Shown piece by piece: positions 54,304 through 63,108 of a DNA stretch of 64,000 nt. Numbering within the stretch: position 1 is the first letter of the stretch; each line of letters begins with the position of its first letter. Under the pieces are notes generated by a model that had not been told where the DNA came from, ran no database searches, and worked only from the letters and a program-made list of their open reading frames with translations. The stretch is taken from NCBI GenBank assembly GCA_036645935.1, contig JAVXNE010000005.1, positions 95,584 through 159,583 of the forward strand, read 5' to 3'. Made by a program: the position numbers and the translations under genes. This DNA is from JAUNBN01 sp036645935 (GTDB lineage Bacteria > Bacillota > Clostridia > Oscillospirales > Ruminococcaceae).

Positions 54304-56400
54304 TTAATGCTGCCTGCTTTGTTCTTTTTCTTCGACAGTGGCAAGTATATACTGCGATCCGACATCCTTGCTGTTCCCTAAATTAAAAAAGTGGTTGCTT
54401 CTTATCCGCTTGATTTTATCGTAATAATCACTTTGATGGTCAAATAACTCCCGAACATAGATATCCGCATTTTTCACTTGCTCTTTGGAAATAGAGACTC
54501 CGATCTCATCGCGTCCTGTTATGTCATACGGAACTATGTCTATCTTATCATAATCCTTGTTGGTGATTTTCATTTCTGTGTTGACAAACAGCGACGGCTT
54601 ACACGTCGTAAAGCTGAACTCAAACGCGATCGCCGACCAATCCGTTATCAGCAAGTCGGAATTGTAGACCGACGCATTGGAGGAAAAATCGGTTTCCAAT
54701 ACAAAGTTTTCCCCCACATATTTTTCGTACCTCTCGAGCAGCGATTGCAGATTCATCGGAAAACGCAAAATATACTGCGGATGAGGGCGAACGATGATGC
54801 GGTAGCCCCTGTCGAACAAACTTGTTAAAAGATCATCAATGCAGCTGTCAAGTATGTTGTCATACTGCCACGACGGAGCAATCAGAATGGTCTTTTTGTC
54901 ATTTCCACGGGCGTGGCTCTCGCTTTCATATGCTGCGATCATACTATCAATGAGACCGTATCCGTATTTTACTATCTTTTTTTCCTTTGTCCCGCGCAGT
55001 TTTTCAATCGCTCGTATCTCATCAATCTGATTTTGAGAAACCGCAAAAAAAGTGTCGTAATTGTCCAGTGCTCCGGTTCTGTAACACATGTTTATCCCGA
55101 CACATCCATGGTCAAGAAATATGTATTCGGTGTCCTTTCTAACTCGAGAGCGTTTGATGTGATATTTTTCCAAATCCGGGGTCGTCATGACAACGACATC
55201 CGATTCGATCATCATCATTAGCGGGATCAAACGATCATCATCAATGTAGTACGGTTTGATTCGCGGTATATCACGCGTGAAAATCGCATCTTTGGGATCG
55301 CTTGTTATGTAGTGGATAATCAAATCGTCCGAGTTTTCCAAAAGGCCGTCTATGAGCGTTTCAAAGTATTTGAAATACCCGCTCGATTTTGAATAAAACG
55401 CGACCTTCATTCCCGCCTGATTGTCGTCAGCCAGAAACTCTTTGTAATACGCTTTTGACCTCTTGCGATTTTCTCTCAAAACGCTGCGTTTTTCGACGAT
55501 TGCGTTTTTTGTTCGTTCAAGACTTGCATAATCGATATATTTTTTGGGATCATAAACGACATTGCAAAGATAGGTAACCGCAATAGCAAGAAGATTTCCG
55601 GTTATCCAATAAAGCCCTATTCCCGCAGGAACGAGAAAAGCAAAATATCCGGAAAACAAAACGAGAAAGACGGTCACTCCCCATTTGTTCCACGCGCTTT
55701 GCTCAATCTGAAGAACATTGATTTTGTTTTGGACAACGCACATCAGCAACGCGCTGAGCGCCGCAACAACAGGGATTGAAAACAGCAGGTCAAATGCAGC
55801 AATGGAGGGGGTCTGCGCGAGATTGATTCCCAGGAAGCTCATGTCGAGATTCTGTATGTTCTCGAGTATGCCGTCAAGCTCGGGAATGCTTTGCTTCAGT
55901 CCAGCAAAATATGAAGCCGCTGCCGGATCCCTGAGCAAATTCACCACGGCAAGTTGCGGTGAACGTCCCATCATCGCCTGTCCTCCGGGCGCTGTGCTGG
56001 CACCGATTATCAGTTTCTCTATCACCGCCGGAGAGAGGTGTAGCAGATGTTTGAGAGGCTTGTATACAATATCTATCAGCCCCATTATCAGCGGTATTTG
56101 CACAAGCAACGGCAACACGCCGGCCATCGGGCTGTATTTGTTGTCCTTAAACATTTTAAGTTGGGCGTCGAGGTAACCTTTTTCATCATCAGTATACTGG
56201 TATTTGAGCGCATCAAGCTCCGGCTTTATCTTGACCAGCTTCACGGAGTTTTTTTGCACCCACATTGAAAGAGGAAATGTGATTATTTTTGTTACCACCG
56301 TGAATAAAATGATGGCCAATCCATAGTTGTTCACAACGGAATAAGCCAGCCACATGACATAGCCCAGCGCCGTTCCGATCAGATCAATAACATACTGCAT
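54304..56400 (-). CDS. Fusion of a YidC/Oxa1 membrane insertase to a TagF-like CDP-glycerol glycerophosphotransferase
   Basis: The protein has 698 residues in one unbroken frame. Residues 1-285 are a YidC/Oxa1 core: helix 1 with K38 at the place of the hydrophilic-groove Arg, the cytoplasmic hairpin (KIKPELDALKYQY), the PMAGVLPLLVQIPLI helix (91-105) and the last helix AGIGLYWITGNL (259-270). A charged linker (about 290-330) leads to a glycerophosphotransferase domain. That domain has DHG near 431, RPHPQ (538-542) and the nucleotide-site pattern SDLLITDWSAIAFEF (581-595), as in TagB/TagF. The second part would elongate a poly(glycerol phosphate) chain at the inner membrane face. The first part could insert the lipid-linked chain or its synthase, which is inference. 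A -35/-10 pair lies upstream. Confidence 0.92.
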   Translation of the reverse strand: MQYVIDLIGTALGYVMWLAYSVVNNYGLAIILFTVVTKIITFPLSMWVQKNSVKLVKIKPELDALKYQYTDDEKGYLDAQLKMFKDNKYSPMAGVLPLLVQIPLIMGLIDIVYKPLKHLLHLSPAVIEKLIIGASTAPGGQAMMGRSPQLAVVNLLRDPAAASYFAGLKQSIPELDGILENIQNLDMSFLGINLAQTPSIAAFDLLFSIPVVAALSALLMCVVQNKINVLQIEQSAWNKWGVTVFLVLFSGYFAFLVPAGIGLYWITGNLLAIAVTYLCNVVYDPKKYIDYASLERTKNAIVEKRSVLRENRKRSKAYYKEFLADDNQAGMKVAFYSKSSGYFKYFETLIDGLLENSDDLIIHYITSDPKDAIFTRDIPRIKPYYIDDDRLIPLMMMIESDVVVMTTPDLEKYHIKRSRVRKDTEYIFLDHGCVGINMCYRTGALDNYDTFFAVSQNQIDEIRAIEKLRGTKEKKIVKYGYGLIDSMIAAYESESHARGNDKKTILIAPSWQYDNILDSCIDDLLTSLFDRGYRIIVRPHPQYILRFPMNLQSLLERYEKYVGENFVLETDFSSNASVYNSDLLITDWSAIAFEFSFTTCKPSLFVNTEMKITNKDYDKIDIVPYDITGRDEIGVSISKEQVKNADIYVRELFDHQSDYYDKIKRIRSNHFFNLGNSKDVGSQYILATVEEKEQSRQH

Positions 56401-56432
56401 AGTAAACTTAAGTTAACCTTTGATTTTCCCTT

Positions 56433-56461
56433 ATAGTACCATGTCCTGTGCCCATTGACAA
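56433..56461 (-). promoter_or_regulatory. Probable promoter of the YidC-TagF operon
   Basis: On the minus strand TTGTCA (56456-56461) and TACTAT (56433-56438) are 17 bp apart, 33 nt before the ATG. Confidence 0.6.
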
Positions 56462-56624
56462 CAGCTTAGACCATTGGTCCCCGATGAATCCACTGCTAAT
56501 TTTCATGTAACGTGCCTGTTCGAATCAATGACAACGTCGATAGACGTAAACGCCGCTGTGTGTTCAAGCATACCGCGAAAGATTCTTAAGTTTTTTTCTC
56601 GACACAGTGTTGGCCGAACCGCTT

Positions 56625-56660
56625 AAAAAAGCACATGGCGCCCTTGAGCGTCATGTGCTT
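56625..56660 (-). terminator. Terminator downstream of the choline operon
   Basis: On the minus strand AAGCACATGACGC and GCGCCATGTGCTT form a 10- to 12-bp stem followed by T6. It separates the choline genes from the YidC-TagF operon. The rest of 56462-56993 contains no supported gene: plus-strand frames at 56635-56859 and 56693-56941 overlap each other and lack ribosome sites. Confidence 0.75.
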
Positions 56661-56993
56661 TCAATTTTATACAAGACGGGGGTTCCCAAACATTGTCGAA
56701 AAACGTCGCGCCTGTGAACGCTGCTCAACTGGCGTTTGCTCTTCCAACTGTGCGTCAACACGGAGAACATTTGTCGTTGAAATTCGGCCGTGCTTCCTCG
56801 CAGCACCATCAATATCCAATCCGCTTCCATGTTTCAAGAACGGAAATGTGTCCTTTTAGCAACGCGAAGATTCTCTTTTTTCTTCTTGCCTTATCAATAT
56901 TAAAACCCCATCTTCCGGCATGCAATTTCATTTTAAAATAACGGAATTGTCATTGGGCTCCAGTCTTACAATTAAAGACAGATGCGCCTGTTT

Positions 56994-58514
56994 TTATTTG
57001 TCGCCCTTCAGATACTTATTTGCATCTTTGAAGAAGCTTGCCACAATCAGCAGCACTATAAACCCTATCGGGAATGCGGCTATAATTGAGACCGACTGCA
57101 AACTGTACATGGAGTTTTCCGCAAAAATCAAGGCAATCGGGAAAAGGATGAACATTACCGCCCAGAATGTTCTGATTCTCTTGTCCGGCTCTGTGTTCAC
57201 AGCGAGTTTTTTGTAGGAGTAAGACGACACAACCATCGTAATTGAGTCGAATGTGGTTGCATAAAACGCAACCATGGTTATTGCAAGAAGAATCAGCCCC
57301 AGTTTGTTTAAAGGCAGCGTGTCAAAAATTTTCAGAATCGCATCGGCATAGGCTCCGCCATCTGCGATAAACCCCGATATGTCCAAGCCGTGCTTCATCT
57401 GCTGTGCGAGGCCATAGTTGCCGAGTATGATAAAAGAGGTGAATGTTCCGGCAATACCCCAGCCGTAACCTCCGAGAATTGTGTTCTTGATTGTTCGCCC
57501 CTTGCTGATTATACCGATGAAAAACGGCGTTGCAACACACCAAACCATCCAGTATGCCCAGTAGTAAACCGTCCAATTCTGCGGAAACGACGTCTCACGA
57601 AGCGGATCCATCCACGTGGACAGTCCGACGAAATTTTGCACCATGTTTCCGACTGCGGAAAATCCTGTTTCGAGAATGTATGTCGTCTCTCCGCCTGCAA
57701 CCAGGAAATAAATCAGCAGCGCGAAAAACAGGTATGTGCAGTAGGACGCCAGCTTCGCAACACCTTTCATCCCGAACCAGACCGTTAATGTATAAACCAA
57801 GGCGATCAGCAGCAGTATTCCAATAGTCAGCGCCGTACCGCCCGGAATATGAAAAACACTGCTTACTGCCGCGGAAAGCAGCGGCGTCGCGAGTGAAAAA
57901 GTTGTTGCCGTACCTGCGATTAAGGCGAAGATCGCAATTAAATCTATTGCCTTGCCGCACATGCCGTCAACCTTGCTTCCCAGAATAGGGCGGCAGGCTT
58001 CGGAAAACTTTTGTTTGTCACGTCCTCTCACATGAAGCATGAAACCGAATGCAACCGCAAGAACAATATAGAAGCTCCACGCAATCGGACCCCAATGAAA
58101 TATGGGATATGTAGGCGCCCATATCTGAATCCCGCCCATGTGTTCGATGTGGGGTTCGTTTGCATACAGCGCCCATTCAATAAGCGAATAAAACAGAATA
58201 TCGGCGGCCATAGTCGATGTGAAAATCATGCTTCCCCACTGAAAAGACGAGTACTGAGGCCTGTCGCTGTCTCCGAATTTGATTTTACCGTATTTTGAAA
58301 ATGCGATGAACAAAGTACAGCCAAAAACACCTAACCCCAGCATGGCATAGTAGATGCTGAAGTGATCTCCCAAAAATCCTCGGATTACAGTTAGCACAAG
58401 TTTTGACTGATTCGGAAACACCATGAATAGAATGCACAATGCCACAACGCCTATCAGCGGCACAGACAGAGAGAACCAGTCAATTTGATCTATCAGTTTT
58501 TTTTTATTTTTCAT
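56994..58514 (-). CDS. BCCT-family choline/betaine transporter
   Basis: This 506-residue protein has 12 membrane helices of the betaine/carnitine/choline transporter family. The signature region is NWTVYYWAYWMVWCVATPFFIG near residue 310, and FHWGPIAWSFY near 140 carries the aromatic residues that cage the trimethylammonium group. The ATG at 58514 follows GGGAG and overlaps the end of the LicC gene by 11 nt. Here it takes the place that the LicB permease holds in classical lic operons, feeding choline to the kinase. Confidence 0.93.
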   Translation of the reverse strand: MKNKKKLIDQIDWFSLSVPLIGVVALCILFMVFPNQSKLVLTVIRGFLGDHFSIYYAMLGLGVFGCTLFIAFSKYGKIKFGDSDRPQYSSFQWGSMIFTSTMAADILFYSLIEWALYANEPHIEHMGGIQIWAPTYPIFHWGPIAWSFYIVLAVAFGFMLHVRGRDKQKFSEACRPILGSKVDGMCGKAIDLIAIFALIAGTATTFSLATPLLSAAVSSVFHIPGGTALTIGILLLIALVYTLTVWFGMKGVAKLASYCTYLFFALLIYFLVAGGETTYILETGFSAVGNMVQNFVGLSTWMDPLRETSFPQNWTVYYWAYWMVWCVATPFFIGIISKGRTIKNTILGGYGWGIAGTFTSFIILGNYGLAQQMKHGLDISGFIADGGAYADAILKIFDTLPLNKLGLILLAITMVAFYATTFDSITMVVSSYSYKKLAVNTEPDKRIRTFWAVMFILFPIALIFAENSMYSLQSVSIIAAFPIGFIVLLIVASFFKDANKYLKGDK

Positions 58515-59241
58515 AATATTCTCCCGGTTTTTCTGCGATTTCTGTATAACTGTCATCCAACGCCAACAACTCAATTATGCTGTCCACTTCCGTAATATCT
58601 CCGACATGCATCTCCCGAACACCCAGCTTGTATTCCTTAGGATAACAAAACAGCGGGACATCGTCCCAATATATCTGCCTGTTGCTGTTTTCTTCAAATT
58701 CTGTCTCAAGATGCTTCTTCAGCTTTCTTGCATCGTCCGCGCTCCAACGGGAAACGCTGTACAGCACCCATCCTTTGCTGCCTCCGGTTCGACTGCACCG
58801 AGTAACTGTTCCGTTATCCACAGTCAACAGCCATTCGCTCGTCGCGTCGTCCGTCCATATTGCATTGTATCCTGAGCGCTCAAACTCCGGGGATAAAATA
58901 CTTTGATTGTAGATGACCTGGTCGCCATCGATGATTATGGCGTCTTCTATGTGATTGCGGGCAACGTATAGCGATGAGATATTGTTGCATGATTCAAAGT
59001 ATGGGTTAAAGACAAGCGTCAGCCCTTCATATTCTGATTCCAGACATTGAAACTGTTCTTTCAAATATCCAACAACGACATAGATTTCACAAATTCCGTT
59101 TGCTTGCAGCCCTCTGATGACAGTGTCAATCATGCGGACGCCGTTTATTTTCACAAGCGGCTTTGGCGTTGTCAGAGTGATAGGCTGCATGCGCTTGCCT
59201 TTACCAGCCGCCACAATAACTGCCCTTTTTACACGATTCAT
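58504..59241 (-). CDS. LicC-like nucleotidyltransferase (phosphocholine cytidylyltransferase type)
   Basis: The product has 245 residues and a sugar-nucleotidyltransferase fold. The nucleotide loop is VIVAAGKGKRMQP (residues 8-20) with TTPKPLVKING behind it. AIIIDGDQVIYN near 98 supplies the metal Asp, and a late VREMHVGDITEVDSIIELL resembles LicC ends. It should activate phosphocholine with CTP to CDP-choline, or handle a related alcohol phosphate. The gene begins 3 nt after the LicC-LicA fusion, which has its own LicC domain, so there are two such domains in one operon. Confidence 0.85.
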   Translation of the reverse strand: MNRVKRAVIVAAGKGKRMQPITLTTPKPLVKINGVRMIDTVIRGLQANGICEIYVVVGYLKEQFQCLESEYEGLTLVFNPYFESCNNISSLYVARNHIEDAIIIDGDQVIYNQSILSPEFERSGYNAIWTDDATSEWLLTVDNGTVTRCSRTGGSKGWVLYSVSRWSADDARKLKKHLETEFEENSNRQIYWDDVPLFCYPKEYKLGVREMHVGDITEVDSIIELLALDDSYTEIAEKPGEYYEK

Positions 59242-59244
59242 TAT

Positions 59245-61047
59245 TTAATATCCTTCAACAATATTAGTAATTGTCTGCTTTTTAATTTCATCCTGCACTG
59301 CGGCGTAATAGTCTTTTGCATATCTGTACTGTCTTAGCGAATACTCTCCAAATTCAATACCAAAGCATCTTTTGTATTCACACCAATTGCTCCACAACAA
59401 TCCACAGGCCGCGATGTAACAGTAAATCTTGATTCGAGTTGCGTCGCTCGGACCGTCTTCGCCGAAATATGCCCGAATCAAGTTATCAACCTGTTGTCTG
59501 TCATACATCGAATATATACAGAACATTGCAATGTCAACATGAGGATCCTGCATTGCGGCATATTCCCAGTCGATGAGGCGTATCGATTCCTCTCCGCACT
59601 CATTTTTCACAAACAGAAAGTTATCCGGCACAGCGTCGATATGTGTCAGTGTCTTTTTTTCGGCATGGGTATCAATATAGGATTTCAGCGACAGGACATT
59701 GGCTTTCGTTTTTGCGTATTCCCTGTATGCCGAGGGTTGACCATTCCACAACGTCTCATAGAATTCAATCTGCCTGAAAATGTCGAATTCGTGATCGACC
59801 TGCATACCCAGTGCATGGAACTCTCGGAGCTTTTTCATGCATTTTTTAACGTCATCGGAACTTGAAGGATCACAGACCCGCGCATTTTCCAAAAATTCGG
59901 TTATCTTATACCCGCTTTGAGGATCTATATAGGCAATATCGTCGCAGATTCCCCGGCCTGCAATCATGTGGTACACAACGGCCTCTTCTTTTCTGTTGAT
60001 GAGTCTGTCGGTTCCTTCTCCTGGAATTCGCATGATATACTTCTTTCCCTTGCACTGGAAAAGAAAAGATCGGTTTGTCATGCCTTTCTTCAGCACTTCG
60101 ATATCGGTCACGTCCGCTGGTTCAGACTTCAATGCTTTAGCTATAACTGAAATCACATCCGAATTCAGATGCCTTGAATTGCCATCTAGTTCGCGCAACT
60201 GCTCAAAAGTATTTATTTCAACAGCATCGTCACTGTCAACCACCTTGGCCTGCACTATCATTCGGTTTTGTTGATAAAGAGCTTCTTCCCAGAAGCGGCT
60301 GTCATAGCGCGCGTCACCGCACATCTGCCTTATCTCTTCCCTGACGAGCACAGCTTGCTCCTCAAGCAGATAGCTGATTCCGATCATTTTGTTTCCGTGG
60401 ACTGATGCCGGTACGTTTACAAGCTCCAGCTTTCTGTTTATCCGAATGGGAGACCCGGCACAGGTTTTATCGCCAACCATATACCAGGAGTATAACTCGC
60501 GGCGATTAAACGGATTTTCTCTGCACCATATGTCGCACGGTATCACATATGTATTGGAAAGCCTGTCCAACACGAGATTCATGGAATGCAGGTTGTTCTT
60601 AGTTGCATAATCTGAATTCACAATCAACTCAGCGTCAAATTTATCTATGAGATATTCATACTGCTCTTTCATAAATCCGACAACAACATAAATTTTACTT
60701 ACGCCGACTTCACGGAGCTGTTTGATTATGCGCTCAATCAATGGCTCTTTGTCCACTTCAATAAGCCCTTTTGGCGTTTCTGTGTTTATGGGAACCATTC
60801 TCATTCCGAGTCCGGCTGCCAAAATAATGGCGTTTTTCGGTGATTTTTCCAGAACTTCTGCTACTGCCTTCGCCGTCGGTCTCGCGTGCTCATCTATATA
60901 TCCATCGTTGAACAATGCTTTTAACGAACAATTCACAATTCCCAGTGAATGCTCGCAAAGCTGTGCCGTAACTCTTTGATTTTCATATGGCCGTGAAAGC
61001 AGCGTGTTCAAAACATCGCACTCTTGTCTGTTCATGTACGTCATCAT
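59245..61047 (-). CDS. Fused LicC-LicA: phosphocholine cytidylyltransferase plus choline kinase
   Basis: The product has 600 residues. Residues 5-65 look like a small winged helix (VLNTLLSRP, then CSLKALFNDGYID). Residues 73-295 are a LicC-type nucleotidyltransferase (IILAAGLGMRM, ETPKGLIEV, PCDIW). Residues 300-600 are a choline kinase of the APH fold with H469-x-D471-x4-N476 in THIDAVPDN and D493 in the DWEY metal motif. It should phosphorylate imported choline and activate it to CDP-choline. A LicC-LicA fusion is known from Treponema denticola. The N-terminal helix domain might sense or bind nucleic acid. A perfect promoter lies upstream, so this is the first gene of the operon. Confidence 0.9.
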   Translation of the reverse strand: MMTYMNRQECDVLNTLLSRPYENQRVTAQLCEHSLGIVNCSLKALFNDGYIDEHARPTAKAVAEVLEKSPKNAIILAAGLGMRMVPINTETPKGLIEVDKEPLIERIIKQLREVGVSKIYVVVGFMKEQYEYLIDKFDAELIVNSDYATKNNLHSMNLVLDRLSNTYVIPCDIWCRENPFNRRELYSWYMVGDKTCAGSPIRINRKLELVNVPASVHGNKMIGISYLLEEQAVLVREEIRQMCGDARYDSRFWEEALYQQNRMIVQAKVVDSDDAVEINTFEQLRELDGNSRHLNSDVISVIAKALKSEPADVTDIEVLKKGMTNRSFLFQCKGKKYIMRIPGEGTDRLINRKEEAVVYHMIAGRGICDDIAYIDPQSGYKITEFLENARVCDPSSSDDVKKCMKKLREFHALGMQVDHEFDIFRQIEFYETLWNGQPSAYREYAKTKANVLSLKSYIDTHAEKKTLTHIDAVPDNFLFVKNECGEESIRLIDWEYAAMQDPHVDIAMFCIYSMYDRQQVDNLIRAYFGEDGPSDATRIKIYCYIAACGLLWSNWCEYKRCFGIEFGEYSLRQYRYAKDYYAAVQDEIKKQTITNIVEGY

Positions 61048-61072
61048 TTTCCTTTTTGTGAACTATGGACTC

Positions 61073-61101
61073 AATATATCACTTGCTTTCTGAGCTGTCA
61101 A
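61073..61101 (-). promoter_or_regulatory. Promoter of the choline operon
   Basis: On the minus strand TTGACA (61096-61101) and TATATT (61073-61078) are separated by 17 bp, about 25 nt before the first ATG. Confidence 0.85.
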
Positions 61102-61505
61102 TCGCAAATTTAAGTAACTTTGCTTAAATGATGTTCTTATTTTCACAATAGAGAAAGCTGGTATGTTTGCTGAAATCAGCACTTTGGATTTAGGCTGGAC
61201 GCAAGGATAGTCGTAACATTACTGCATAAAGCTCAACTGCAAAATCAGAACACAATAACAACATCGGCGGGATTTGCGCAGCAAGTTTTCGTATATTCTG
61301 AAAATACGGATGGCTGGCAGGAACGCGCTTTTTAAACCTGCGTACCCACAATCAGTTTGCTTATATTGAGCTGAGGCGATTATAATTTTAGGTGTATACA
61401 AGAACCTCCTTAAAATAATGTGTTGGCAAAGTGCCTATATACACATTACTTGAAGAAGCCACCAAAAAGTAAAAACGTGCTGTCACAGGGGCGATACGAT
61501 TCGTG
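61102..61505. other. Intergenic region without a gene
   Basis: About 400 bp of AT-rich DNA. An inverted repeat (AATAATGTGT ... ACACATTACTT, about 61415-61453) may act as a terminator for the broken regulator half. Nothing else was recognised. Confidence 0.5.
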
Positions 61506-61810
61506 TCATGCCCATTTGATCAGCATGAGAGCCTTGTGATGACTAAAAATAAAAAAGCAAACATAGCGGCATATAGCTGCAAACTGATCATAAAGCAAAG
61601 GACACCAATCGCACTGAACCCCAACGACAATTTTCCTTTTATTCTCAGCCAAAATGGTATCGAGCAATTTCGAAGGGTTAATGTCAGCACGCCGCAAAGG
61701 ATCAGGCCAATCACAACAATCAAATAAGGGATTTTCACATGCGCCGGTATCTGTGTCAGGGACAGCAATGAAACTTCTTTAATCCGCGCATTGCGCGGCC
61801 GACATAAAAC
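61506..61810 (-). pseudogene. C-terminal membrane half of an XRE-family regulator
   Basis: Read on the minus strand the stretch gives IKEVSLLSLTQIPAHVKIPYLIVVIGLILCG, then IKGKLSLGFSAIGVLCFMISLQLYAA and, after a one-base slip near 61535, KALMLIKWA. This is the three-helix C-terminal part of a clostridial HTH-membrane regulator family. The N-terminal half lies on the opposite strand just beyond (61858-62252). No start codon or ribosome site serves this half. A reading of FLPFY appears right at the junction, so part of a neighbouring paralogue or an inversion breakpoint is present. Confidence 0.7.
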
Positions 61811-61820
61811 GGCAGAAATA
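61811..61820. repeat. Inverted repeat, left copy
   Basis: GGCAGAAATA, the exact reverse complement of the 10 bp at 62149-62158. The two copies bound the segment that carries the N-terminal half of the split regulator. Confidence 0.6.
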
Positions 61821-61857
61821 CCACTCAAACGGACTCTGGCAAAAGAAGGTGAATCAT

Positions 61858-62252
61858 TTGGAGTTTAATGAAAAGTTGCAAGAATTGAGAAAAAGTAAAA
61901 CTTTGACCCAAAAGCAGCTTGCAGAGCAGTTATATGATCAAGGACAACCATTTCAAAATGGGAATCCGGCAGAGGCTCTCCAGGTATCGATTCGCTGAAA
62001 GAAATATCAAAATACTTTCCTACTTCTTTGGATGATTTGCTTTCAAGTGAAGAAATACTAACTTTGGCACAAGCGGATAGTAAGCAAGAAATCCGCCATT
62101 TTCAAGATATTGTCTTAGGCTTGCCTGATTGCTCGGTAGTGATGTTTTTATTTCTGCCATTCTTTGGGCAAAGGCCTGGTACGCGCCCCTACTTCATCGA
62201 AAGATTATGTAAAGCGAATGCTCATTTTGCTCGTTCAATTGAAAAAACATAG
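61858..62252 (+). pseudogene. N-terminal HTH half of an XRE-family regulator
   Basis: A TTG start at 61858 behind AAGAAGGTGA gives MEFNEKLQELRKSKTLTQKQLAEQLY. A one-base loss then shifts the helix-turn-helix (expected VSRTTISKWESGRGSPGIDSLKEISKYF), which resumes in another frame and runs to SLDDLLSSEEILTLA and DCSVVMFLFLPFFGQR. After FFGQR the family match stops. The membrane half that should follow is on the other strand at 61506-61810. Confidence 0.75.
62149..62158. repeat. Inverted repeat, right copy
   Basis: TATTTCTGCC, the reverse complement of 61811-61820, located at the FLP codons where the regulator sequence breaks. Confidence 0.6.
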
Positions 62253-62734
62253 TGCGGCATATCAGCCCCACGATAGTGTTTGACGAGGGTGTCAATCCTT
62301 TCCATACCGTTTCTCCTCGCGACATTCTGAGAGGCAATATTGGTATCCCTAATAATCGAAAAAACCTCGCCGGCATCAAGCACTGCAAAGGCATACTCTT
62401 TACAAGCACTTGCAGCTTCAATTGCATAGCCTTTATGCCAATATGCTTTTTGAAACAAATATCCGATTTCGACTACTTTTTCATTATTGTAATCCTGTAT
62501 CGTTGGTCCGCATTGCCCAATCATTTCACCCGTTTCTTTTAATATGACAGCATATAAACCGAATCCATCCTCTCGATAGCGACAGAGCTGTTTGTCAAGC
62601 CAGCTTTGTGTCTCGTCATCACTGAAAGCACCCTCATACGCATACATTACATCTTTATCCTGCAATATTTTACACAAGTCTTTATAATCAGACTGTTGCA
62701 TCTCCCGCAAAAATAGTCGTTTTGTTTCTATCAC
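62222..62734 (-). CDS. GNAT-family acetyltransferase (RimJ/RimL type)
   Basis: This 170-residue protein begins IETKRLFLREMQQSDYKDL, as in the RimL-like acetyltransferase group, with the acetyl-CoA loop region YLFQKAYWHKGYAIEAASACKEYAF near residues 93-117 and DTNIASQNVARRNGM near 131-146. The start is a GTG with an AGGAGG site. It probably acetylates a protein N-terminus or a small amine, and the substrate is unknown. It overlaps the end of the broken regulator half by 31 nt on the opposite strand. Confidence 0.88.
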   Translation of the reverse strand: MIETKRLFLREMQQSDYKDLCKILQDKDVMYAYEGAFSDDETQSWLDKQLCRYREDGFGLYAVILKETGEMIGQCGPTIQDYNNEKVVEIGYLFQKAYWHKGYAIEAASACKEYAFAVLDAGEVFSIIRDTNIASQNVARRNGMERIDTLVKHYRGADMPHYVFSIERAK

Positions 62735-62774
62735 CTCGGTCCTCCTCCCATTCTATCAATTCGATCCCTGAGCG

Positions 62775-63041
62775 TTAAAGCAAGCATGCTTTAAAGTCAT
62801 TGTAAAAACCTTTCAAGTCCTTTTTTGTTTCGTCATTCAAATCATGCCACCGAACACCTTGAATAGCTCCTTCCAAGCTGCACAGCCGATTGTAGCAGGC
62901 AGACGGGTCAATGGCCTTTATATCAAGCCACGCCTGCTTACTGCCGATTTCCTTGAGCTGCTGCGGCGTTTCGATGCCGGACTGCAACAACTGCTGCTCT
63001 AAAGATTTGCCGATATTGGGCAGTTTTGATAGCTCGTTCAT
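62775..63041 (-). CDS. TfoX C-terminal-domain protein
   Basis: This 88-residue protein matches the TfoX/Sxy C-terminal domain: LPNIGKSLEQQLLQSGIETPQQLKEIGSK is a helix-hairpin-helix-like start, followed by IDPSACYNRLCSLEGAIQGVRWHDL. Stand-alone versions are common in Firmicutes, with no settled role in competence. GAAGGA precedes the ATG. It lies between two acetyltransferase genes on the same strand. Confidence 0.88.
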   Translation of the reverse strand: MNELSKLPNIGKSLEQQLLQSGIETPQQLKEIGSKQAWLDIKAIDPSACYNRLCSLEGAIQGVRWHDLNDETKKDLKGFYNDFKACLL

Positions 63042-63108
63042 GCGGTTATCCTTCTTTGCTGTGTGTTACTTCACGGAAAGGTTTCTATAAAACGAATGCT
63101 CATAATCC

